Source: Sipunculus nudus
Lineage: Eukaryota > Annelida > Sipuncula > Golfingiida > Sipunculidae
Direction: 5' to 3'
Length of the DNA stretch: 64,000 nucleotides
Assembly: GCA_026874595.1 (NCBI GenBank)
Contig: CM049306.1
Coordinates: forward strand, 23,917,019 to 23,981,018
The notes beneath the pieces were generated by a model. The model ran no database searches. It saw only the letters and a program-made list of their open reading frames with translations, and was not told the origin of the DNA. Each line of letters begins with the position of its first letter. The stretch's first letter is position 1. Position numbers and translations under genes: made by a program. Positions 49,501-61,500 of the stretch are shown here, piece after piece.

Positions 49501-52500
49501 TGCATCAAAGCTGCAGACATCCAAGCTCATATCTCAGGAACTGTTTGACCAGTTGGGCCAAAAGTTTGCGTGTGTGTAGATTTCACCCATAGCTCTTTTA
49601 TCATACGCAAAACTGGTGGTGCCACCTGCAACCATTTTTGCAAAGTGTCCATCTGTTCATCTGCCTTGGGATAAAATCACTCATATCTCAGCAGTGGTTT
49701 GACTTATCCACCTGATATTTTGCAGGTTTATACATCGTTGACAGCCTTCTTGATTTTATGACAGGTGGCGCCACCTACATTCAAATTTACGCTGCAGACA
49801 TCCAAGCTCATATCTCAGGAACCATTTGACCATTTGGGCAAAAATTTTGCATGTTTATAGATCTCACATAGCTCTTTATCATACGCAAAACTGGTGGTGC
49901 CATTTTCGCACAGTCTGTGTGTTTGTTTGCCGTGGGATAAAATCACTTATATCTCAGCAGTGGTTTGACATATCTGCCTAAAATTTTGCATGTTTATACA
50001 TCTTGGATAGTTTTCTGGATTTTGTGGCAGGTGGCGCCACCTACATTTATGTATATGCTGCAGACATTCAGGCTTATATCTCAGGACTGGTTTGACATAT
50101 CCCCCTGAAAGTTTGCATGTGTATAGATCTCACATATCTGTTAATCATACACAGAATTGGTGGCGCCACCTGCCACCATTTTTGCACAGCATCAGTCTTT
50201 TCATCTTCCTTGGGATAAAAACACTCATATCTCTGCATTGGTTGGACTTATCCACCTGAAATTTTGCATGTTTATACATCTAGGACAGCTTTCTTGATTG
50301 TATGACAGGTGGCGCCACCTACATTCATGTTTTAGCTGCAGACATCCAAGGTCATATCTCAGGAACTATTTGACCAGTTGGGCCAAAATTTTGCATGTGT
50401 ATAGATCTCCGATAGCTCTTTATCATAGGCAAAACTGGTGGCGCCACCTGCCACCATTTTTGCACAGCATCAGTCTGTTCATCTTCCTTGGGATAAAAAC
50501 ACTCATATCTCTGCATTGGTTGGACTTATCCACCTGACATTTTGCATGTTTATACATCTAGGACAGCTTTCTTGATTGTATGACAGGTGGCGCCACCTAC
50601 ATTCATATCTACGCTGCAGACATCCAAGCTCATATCTCAGGAACCATTTGACTGATTTGGCAAAAATTTTGCATGTTTATAGATCTCACATAGTTCTTTA
50701 TCATATGCAAAACTGATGGTACCACCTGCAATTATTTTTGCAAAGTGTCCATCTGTCTGTTTGTTTTCCTTGGCATAAAATCACTCATATCTCGGCAGTG
50801 GTTTGACATATCTGCCTAAAATTTTGCAGGTTTATACATCTAGGATAGCTTTCTGGATTTTGTGGCAGGTGGCGCCACCTACATTTTTGTATACGCTGCA
50901 GACATTCAGGCTCATATCTCAGGACTGGTTTGACATTTCCCCCTGAAATTTTGCATGTGTATAGATCTCACATAGCCCTTAATCATACACAAAATTGGTG
51001 GCGCCACCTGGTGTAATCTCATTGCACAGGTTCGCATTAGGCCTGTAGGCCTTGTTTTTTTTTTATTTTTTTTTTTATGTAACCAAAATTTAAAATCTTG
51101 TTTTCAGCCAGACAGCAACAATAAAAAGAAAAGCAAAGTTTGGATTAGAAATATTGTCATGTCATTTATTGTTGACCCACTAAAATCTGGCTTACTGAAA
51201 CTTATTGCTCAAAATGGCATACCTTTTAAAAGTAAAAATTTAAATAATATTAGAATATATGAAAAATATCAAAATATTTGTAAAAATAAGTATACTGTCT
51301 GAAAGAATACTATGCCAGCGGATTGAATTTAATTGAAGGGAGATTTGCCAGGGATGCTGCATTAAATACAGGGCATGGCTTCTCGATTATTCCCGGACAA
51401 AATAACATGTTACTTGTATCTTTTGGTTATCATCATGCTCAAGCTATAAATAGCCACAAACAGGCTACATAACCAGATAACAATCTAATTATATATCCAT
51501 TTAAATATATACTATTATGTATGTAAATATGTTGTTGCATTGTTGTTTCAGTGAAACAGTTTCACATCTCTACTGTTTGAATGTAGGTATAAAATGTAAA
51601 AACATTTTTTGGTAGAAAGGTAAAAGTAAGAACTCATGATGACAATTCTTTACTTCACCAGAGGGAGTCCATTGGTGTTGAGGATCTTGATTCTTCTATG
51701 CCTGAAGTCCAGCTGACCTGGCATCGTGCCAAGAAACTCGGAGGGTCTCATGAGGTAAGAATTTGAATTTGTATTTAATTTGTCTGTAGAGTATCGTCTT
51801 ATTGGCAAGATGGTGTGGTGTCCAAGTTAAGGCCAGATCCAGTGGCTTCAAGTGGTGTTAGGAAAAAGGCTGGTGGTGTATTTGCTGGTTTGAGACTGTT
51901 GCATGTCATCAACATAGGACCTGGAATTTTCTTTATTACAGAAGAACAGATGAAATATGCAGAACTACCACTTACAAACAGAAATGTTATTTTTGTATGG
52001 AAAAACATGGAGATGTCGATTATTATGTCTGATATTTTCCAAAATCACGTTGTCGATGTTTCCATGTAGTACATGAGTTTGTTAAAGGTGGATATACTTT
52101 GAATCATTCCCAGCCTGTTCTTTAGTCTATTAACATCCTTGACTGTATCAGGCAGAGGAAGAACCACCAGAATCTAGAGCATAATCTGCTTAACTATTTA
52201 TCAGGTGCCAGTGTTTAAACATCTAACAGGCTAACATTTAACAATGAAAATTAGTGAATGATGAGCGGAATTCCCCTCTTGTTACTTAAAGTAGAAATGA
52301 ATGCTTGTGTCAGAAAGTGAATGCAGTTGTTCTTAAGTCTACATATGCATCAACTGTTTGAATATCCTAAATAAAAGTACACTGACACAGGTGAGATGCA
52401 CAGCATTCAAGCCTCTTATGTCATAGGTAACATAAAACTACCTCAGCTCAAATGGCTTTCCGAAATACTCGGCTAAAATGACTGGCCTTTGTCCTTCATC

Positions 52501-55500
52501 CATCCTTCTTTCCAAAAACAGGGATTACTGGTGTTCAGTATATTAGTTACACTGATGCTGCTGGCTTTTGGCTGCACAGATGAAGACTTTGACCACAATT
52601 ATCTGCCTATCCACTTGAATCATAGGTCACTTGTCCCTTAAAACAATAAAAACTAATATTCATTCTTTTATTCAAAATGGATATATTTTTACATCAAATA
52701 CTTTATTTAAACATCTGTCCATTGTTTGGTATAATTGATTGTAAAAAAAAAATAGGGTAGTTTTTAAAACAAACTTCCAGGCCCTGTTGACAACCATAGG
52801 CTTAAAAAGGTCCAGTGAATTTTAAGCCTCATTTAAGTAAAAGATCTTGATACTTGATAATCACACAGGAAGATTTCCAAAGATGACCCTGCCACAGTAA
52901 ATGTTTATTAAACTTTTTTCTACCTGTTTTCTTTTTTAAATCATTTGGAGAATATATGAATGTTTCTGCCATCTGAACATTACATGATATTCATTATGTT
53001 TTAACGGGAAATATTGAATTTAAAAAAAAAAATCTGAAAAAAAAATTAAAGTAAGTACTTATTTGTAACAAAACTTGTTAAGTTTATCTTTTTAAAGTTT
53101 TTAAGATGTTAATGCTGATATCAGTATTATCTGATCTCATTATTAATGATAATGGTAGTGAGGAAAACAGTTGAAATGAAAGTAATTTTGCAGTTGACCA
53201 CTAGGTGACAGCACATGTAGGATACTTGTTTCCTGTGGTCCAAATAATAGAAAACAATGATAACAGTATTAAATGAAATAAATGTAGAATAATTTTGTGA
53301 CTACAGTCTAATTTACAAAGTTGTTTGGTTATTGTAAACTTTCTTTCTGTATTTTAGAAATATTAAGTGTGTTGTTTTACATAATAATTAATATATTTGC
53401 ACACTGAACCATCAAGAATCAGAACTTCTGTTGCTTATGTCATACATATGGAGCTGTACATTCAACAACAAAGTATGTTAACCTGTCTTGTCATGCAGTT
53501 TGTATCCTATCACCTGACATCACCTTTGCTGATGTTTCCAAGAAGAAAATCAGTGACTGCAGCACTGTATGAATGTGATGACTGCAGGGTTGGCTGGTAA
53601 ATACTGATATTTATTGGTATATTTTATCAAGGCAAATACCTTTCCTGGCAAAGACATGGATAATAAGTGAAATTTTTCTGTATACTTCCCCTTGTCTTAT
53701 AACAGATGTCTAGTTTAAGTAAAAGAATGGTGTTCTTTTTACATGTTCTTAATGTATGTATCCATAACTATAGTCTATTCCACTACCACACATTTATCGC
53801 TATCATTTTTGACAAGACAGACTTGTGAGGAATATCACTTTGAAGATAGTGAAACTGCCACAAACTGGTTATGTAATATTTTGCTCTACTAAAGATTTTC
53901 TGTTATTTGTATTGCAGAATGAAACAATGGATTGTGCAGTATCCAATTCTTTAGTATTAATTAAAAAAATAAAGTTTTTTTTTAGCTCAAGAATTTAATC
54001 TTGTTTATCTTGCTCTTTCCCCTATTAATATACATATTTCATTTTTCTGCATCTAAGGTAATATTTGGGAGCTGTCTCCTTAAAATTTCACTGATCAGTT
54101 CTTGCACCTGTGTTCTAGAATTTGCTGGTGTGTAGCTTTTCATTAAGGATAGTCAAATATAAATGTCCTGACTGACATTCATCAGATTATCTTTCTCAGC
54201 TAAGTTGAAAAACTTGCATATAGTGCCATTATAATTTATATGTAGCATGTTTGAAATGGTGTCTGTAAACCTGTATCATTCAACTTTTATTGTCCTTTAC
54301 AAGTGTTGGGAGCTGCTTTCTTTGATCATAATCAGTCATCGACAGCATATTAGCAACTGATAATTGATTTTAACTTTTAACACTTTTAAGAAGTGTTGAG
54401 ATTAGTTTTAATTTCATGATCAATCATCACCATCAGTGAACATTGCTTGGCCTCTAGGACTAGGAGTATGAAATTTCTGTTCAAAAACAGACCTGTACAT
54501 TTATATCCTCTCAGTTGATATACAGGCCTACTTATTGGCTAGTATATGTAATAAAGTTTTATATAGTCTAAATGTGTATTTAAACTTGGGTTTGAACCTG
54601 TTAGTAAATACAGCTTGTTCTAATGTTTGTTTGCATCAATTTTATAAAAGAGTATCCTTCATTATAAAGCCTAACCTTTGTGAAAAACACCTAATTGATT
54701 ATGGCAATCAGGATAATTTATCTGATTGTCTGCATCAGCCACCTGTTCATCAATTAAAATTGATGTTTGTCCCAAAACTACCTTTTACAGACATTATCAA
54801 ATTGTGCTAGCTTTTTAGCCCTAAGCCCTTAGGCTGATGGGCTATTGTCATCACCCAAGCTGTCCGTCCGTCCGGCGTCCGTTAACTTTTACCTTGTGAG
54901 CGGGATATCTTGAGAAGGATTCACCGTCAAAATTTTATTTCCTCGGTAAAGATGTATATCGACAAAATCTCGGTCAAGTTCCAAGATGGGTGACCTTGAC
55001 CTATTTTTCTACATTTTAGAGCTGATTATAGAAAAACCCTTATATGCTTATTACTCAGGAAACATTTGGTGGATTTTCACAAAACTTAGTATGGTTATTG
55101 GGACTGATGGTCTGTACCTGCTTCACAAGTTTGGTGGCGCCACCTACAATTTCTGATTTTTAATGAATTTTTATCAGATTTTTCAACTTGGCGCTTGTGA
55201 GCGGGATATCTCTAAAAGGATTCACCATGGGAATTTTATTTTTTCGGTGAAGATGTATATTGACAAAATCTTGGTCAAGTTCGAAGATGGGTGACCTTGA
55301 CCTATTTTTCTACATTTTACAGCTGATTATAGAAAAAACATTGAGAAGCTTATTTCTCAGGAACCATTGGGTGGATTTTCACAATGCTTACTATGACCAT
55401 AGGGACTGATGGTCTGTAACTGCTGCACAAGTTTGGGGGCGCCACCTACAATTTCTGATTTTTAATGAATTATTCTTGGATTTTTCAACTTTGGCCTTGT

Positions 55501-58500
55501 GAGCAGGATATCTCTTAAAGGATTCACAGTAGGAATTTTATTTCTTTGGTGAAGATGTATATCGACAAAATCTCGGTCAAGTTCGAAGATGGGTGACCTT
55601 GACCTACTTTTCAAGGTCCCAGAGATTATAATAGAATAAAACTTAGAAGCTTATTTTTCAGGAAGCATTTGGTGGAATGTTATGAATCATGGTACATACC
55701 TCTCCATTTTAAATTTATAACTGAGACATGTACAGATATACATCCATGTGAGAACAGATATTTAGTACTTGTTACTGTTACCACCTCTAAACACTGTTCT
55801 TTTGGCTGAGGGCTTTTGTCAGCTTCTGCTGATATTCTAGTTTTGGGTTGCCAAATTCTGATTTGTGTACCTGCATACCCAGCAGGGCATCCAGGCAGAA
55901 AGAGATGAGATGGAAGATTAGATATTGGGAGTTGTCACAACTGCTATTATTGTTATTTCACCCTGCACAAGGATATATTTATTCTTAGAGCCATGTGATA
56001 GATGAAAGGAACCAAGCAATATGTTTAATTTAGATCAGCTATCATTTCTAAAGCAAAAAGGCCTAAACTGTTTGTAAACTACCATAGGCAGTTGAATATG
56101 GCCTTTGTTTTAAAACATCTTGTAATGTTGTTTTTGCTTAATGTTTTATTTTATGTATGGATTATTGTTACAAGAGATTGCTTAGTTTTGAAATGAAATA
56201 TTTTTAAAGAATTGCTTTTAGGCTTGAAAACTTGTCAGTTTGGTTACATTTACAGTTAATCTTTTCATAGATATCACTAATTTGATGATTTCATGAGACC
56301 TTTCAAAGTTTATGTAAATTCTGTATACATGTTATATACTATGGCAAATGCATTTTAGTAAACTACTGCAGTGCATTGATTCACTTAATTGCTGATTATG
56401 GAACAAAAAAAATAGAGGTGATATGCAGTATTTTGTAAAATTGTAGACAACTTTGACAAAAATGATATTTCATTATATTTAATAAGCAGAATTTATAAGC
56501 TTATATGTAAAAATCTCCATGAATCCTTGTTGAGTCTGACAAATGGCTCAGTTTAAATAAACATGAAACATTTTATTTATTTTCTGTCCGCACAAGTCAG
56601 GTCATAGATTGTACTCATTAGCTTAATGAGCCACAAACAGGGTTACCTTGACTTGTTCCTGCATATACCACAGGTAGTTAATTGGCCTAATTAGTAACAT
56701 GAGCACTTGTATCACCTGAGCAGGCATTGACAAGTTGTCAGGCTACTGTATATAAAAGTAGTAAGTGCTCTCAAGCAGCAATACAAGTGGACTAGGAGCA
56801 GTTAAGTTATTATCCATCAGTCAAATGTCAGAATTTTGAATGCATCAGAAACAGCATATCTCATTATTCATTACTGTTGCCCACACCACAGTTGGCAATA
56901 AATTTGTATTTTTCTCACAGTTTCTTGTATCAAGCTTCTTATGAAAAGATTTTAGAGGTAACAGAATTCTTGATATTGCTGAGCATTAAGACTGAAGGGT
57001 GTTTTCATCCTTTAGAAAAGTTTAGATATGGTACAGCAAGACTTTGAAGACCACTTAAATGAGATTGTTAATGTTTACACAAGTGCTGTTTTAGATAACC
57101 AGGTAAGTCTGTTTACGCTGTGTTTACTCCTTAATTTGCATACCTATGTAAAATTGTATAATTTGTACATGATCATTTGAAAAACTTTATAAATTTTTAA
57201 AATAATCTTTATTTCTTTTCTCTCTTAACATGAAAATTAAGATATCTAGTAAAATGAAAAAAATGTTGTTAGGTGTAACCATCAGCTCTGCCTTCATAAA
57301 AGTTACTTATAAGTACATGTATCTCAATCTTTGACTTGATAAAACCTGTTTTTTCTTCAAAGAAGAAAGTACCTTCTAATGAATACATGAAATATTAATT
57401 TGAAATGAAGTAATTTTTGTTCAACTGAATAATATTTGTTTTAGAATTAAAATAAAAACGTAGTCTGTGATAAGCTGTTAAATATATCTTGAGTTACTGA
57501 AGGCATATTGGAATTTCCCACCTCAGTGTTTGTATGTTCGTTACCATAATAATGTCAACACTATCCATTGAATAAATAAATTTCTTTAAATCCACTGTAA
57601 TTAATCCACTTAACAGAGTACTTTAGAAAAACCAGTAATACGTAAACAGCTTAGAATTGGATGAATTAGTCAGCAGTGAGACCATTTCTCCTGGCATGCA
57701 CAACTTGTTTACTAATCACATGTATGAATGGTAGGGGCCACGGTCTGTGTTATTGAGCTGAACCAGCTAGGTAATAGGTTCATAATCTTTGCTCACTCAG
57801 GTGTAAGTAATACAGGTGAGCGCTATGTAAGAGACCACATTGAGGTATACACAATTCTATGGTACCAGGATTTTGTGGATTGTCTTTATGCCACGCAGAC
57901 TAATTCTTTTGAGTCAGTTAGATTGAAGTTTTGCTGCCCAAATGAATAGTACAGTAGTGTACTGCATGACTGTACAACTGCTCTGCTTGTATAACTTGCT
58001 GTGTGTGCCACTAGTTTGATGTGTGTATTGTCAGGAAAGAAGCGTCAATATTCAGCATATCAATACCTTTCAAGTAGAGGGGAGACCAGCAGAGCCGGGA
58101 CCCAACCAGGCTATGTGCAGTATATGCAGATCTGTGCACCACAGTGTTTAAATATATGTGTATCATACAGACATTGTTATAACTAACTAAACGTAACACA
58201 GTGCAACAAAATCTCCCAAGTTTCTGCCTCAGGGGCAGCTGTGTTATACAGGACATTTCCTGCGCTAATACTCAGAAGCCAACCCTTGGATTGAAGCATT
58301 TTTGTGGCACAAGGATACTCATTGTACCCTTGTTGTATACTGTTATGGTGCTATGTCGGTGAGGCAAACAGTTGAGGTCAGCCGGTCGGACAATAGGGTG
58401 TCACAGCTAATAACAACCCCATGGAATAGGTATTACTGCAGCACGCCCTGCCTGGTGATTATACCATGCTTGTTATATTATCACTTGTATGTCAGCTGTT

Positions 58501-61500
58501 AACGAAACAGCCATGGCAAAACAGGATATGGTGATCGCTGTGTATCCATACATTCATAAGGTCTAGTTTTACGGAGGTATTTATGATCTTGAGAAACATG
58601 TCAGACCCTCAGCTTGTCTGTCGGCCGGTCGTGTAGATGTGCACTGCCTCGCTGGGCATTCATGGGGAACTCTGCGGTAAGACATCCTATAATTAACCTC
58701 TGGTCATAACTGACATTCATGTAATCATAGACAGATTGTAATGTATTCTGATCGATAACATGTATATACACTGATTGTAGGTTCAGTAAGTTTTTGTTCA
58801 GTATGACTCGTAACTTGTCCTATCTGCATAAAACATTACCTGACATGAACCAATGGCCTCTTACACAAGAAAGGTGAACTTGTTCTCACAGTGTTAGCCT
58901 CATTTGCATAACATAATATTTGCTACTATTTACCTAGTATCTACTTAGTGCTAAAGAGTCTGTTTGATCTTCTGATTATGTTTACTTTGGCAGTTCAGTG
59001 TTTGTATGTAAGTAAACATGATTCCTAGTACAGCTACATGTCCAGAGCTTCACTAATGTAAGTGGTGTATGGTGATTACCTGGGAAGTTATGTGTGTTGA
59101 AGTGTTCCCTCAACACATACCTAATATTTATTTCAAATATGTAATAAAAACAGTGATTAGGCTATATTTTCATAATAAGCAGTGCTGCAAATAAACCAAA
59201 ACAATTTAATTAGTATTATTATTGACTGGCAGTAATATTGAATACATTAGTTAACTGTTTAGATATTGTTTAATAAAGGATTCTGAATTTAATTTTACAA
59301 TTCTGTAAACTTGTAGAAGTTACCTAATGTTATCAGGCATATAGTTCTGGTATGATAATTCAGGGATTTCATTTTACATTTTCATAGCAAAGGTAGAATA
59401 CACTATATTGATGTTAATGTAATGCTTCTTTACATTCAGTGAATGTATGGAATTTTCCTTTCCTTGAAAAAACATTCAGTTCTCTTCTGGGGCCACAGTG
59501 AAAGGGCTTCAGTGTCATTTGATATACCTACATTTGCCACAGTGAATCTGATTGTCATTGCATGTTTGTTAAAATTATTGTCCACACATGCGTCTCTCAT
59601 GTGTGCTAGGTTTAATGTCATTGTGCAAGGCCAAAAGAAACCTTCATACAACACTGAAATAAATAAATGAAATTGGTGCATTAATTGGCTACACAGAAGT
59701 GTGATTGTTTCCAACAAGCTAACCGTGTGTCCATGTATCTGGCATTGTCTGAAGCAAAAACTTGTTTATCAAGGAAGCTGCCTGCAAATCTGATTCTAAT
59801 ATCATATAACCAGCAGTATTATCAGGGCTTAAATTCAACACTCACCTGGTTGCCCAGGACTAATAAAGTATTGCTAAATGTTATTTATAAAAGCATACCA
59901 TAATATAATCTCCAATAGGCTTATTTGTATAATTAAGTTCCTTAAACAGTTTAATGATTTTTAAGCCTGTATGCTTTCATATTTAATATATTCTTTATAT
60001 TTACTGGTGAATTACTTTACATAATATTGGTTATGCAGCCATTTTGTTGATGTTGGCAGGATGTGCAAAGGGTTTTATGTATCTTTGTATATCATCAGAT
60101 ATATATAGTCTCACCTTTAGCAATATTTGTTTTCAATTACAATGTTATAGTGACAAATGCATAAGGGATAAACCAGTAGAAAACTTTTTAAAGTCAGAAA
60201 ATTATACATAAACAAAACATATAGAAGCCACTGTGGTTATATTTGTGTGAGATATCAGTAATCCAGTTGATAGTAATCATGTCTGTTGGTGAAAGTGACC
60301 GCAACAAAAGGAACATCCTGGTGCCAAACAGTGTCAGCCACATGATAAGAATGGATACATTGTTTCTTCCTGACTCCCTGTTTTTGGCTGTCTGATGTGT
60401 GACTTGGGAACCAAACACTAATATAATTCAAAACTGCTATGCTTTCACTTGTCTTTTTGTTTAAGTTACACGTACTGTTACAATAAGCATGATATAAAAA
60501 ACCCAAGTGACAGATGACCATTATTAGGTCTGTTACCATAAGTTTACTTAGGGTAAGTCATATTGATGACTTAAGTTCAGAGGCATCTTAAGTTTAAAGG
60601 TATCAATAAGACAAAGTGTTTCAATTGTATTTACGTATGCTATACGGCTTAAGTCTGGTATAATGTCAATCCAACAAATCAATGGTTGTATGTTTGAATG
60701 AGGCATTAACTTATTGTGATGTAATTCATATATAAGCAATGTTGTTTAGTTTCATTCAGATAGAATAATGTCAGTTAAATCATTGGAAACATAAACTTTA
60801 ATGCATTAATTAACATCATTTGAAAAATAGTTTTGAATGATGAACAGCCTGATTTACCATCATGAATTTATCAAGCAACATCATCACTTACAGAGAAACC
60901 CCTCTTTTTTGTGTATCTTTCTATTATGGACACTTGAGAAGTATTATAGACCAAAAATAAAGTTCTAATGGATTTCTGTGATTTGGAGGTTCCAAGAAAC
61001 AGTATAGTGGGAAACACGAATGATCTTTTTGTATGTTGGAGAAAAATTATTTTTATCTACCATGTTTACAATTTTTTTTTCTGTCTTTTTAGTCACTGGT
61101 GGTATCTGATGATTACATAAAGAACCAGAGCAAGCATGTAGGTGGCGCCACAGGACAGTTGGTCAATGAACAGAAAGATGAAGGGACCCGTGCAGCCAGC
61201 TGGGCTGTGAGTTTTGATCGGTTGCTGAAAGATTCAGATGGATTAAACATCTTTACAGTAAGTAACAATATCAAACACCCCTCAAAATTTCTGAATACAA
61301 AATGATCTACACCGGCTTATTTGGCCTATTGCTGATGTGAAAAAAAGCACAAGCATTTTGGATATCTTAACTTTAATTAGGAAGAGTACCAAATCTGATA
61401 GCTTTTAATTGACTAACAGATCAACAGGTTCATACAGATCCATAGAACCATCACAATATATCTTTTCACTTTCAGTTTATCATTGTGAGAGCACAATTAC

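Larger units (their letters stand above)
32372..51661 (+). other. 19.3-kb intron of the RGS12-like gene
   Basis: It is bounded by donor GTGAGT and an acceptor ending TTCACCAG, phase 0 on both sides. It holds most of the structured repeats of the window: a compound HINE with a 289-bp satellite (32.9-36.4 kb), a second HINE copy (39.3 kb), nested HINEs (46.7-48.8 kb), a 34-bp repeat (49.2-49.4 kb) and a 278-bp satellite (49.5-51.0 kb). In 36446-39270 and 40410-46490 I see only AT-rich intron sequence, TA microsatellites and one possible cassette exon. Confidence 0.85.
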
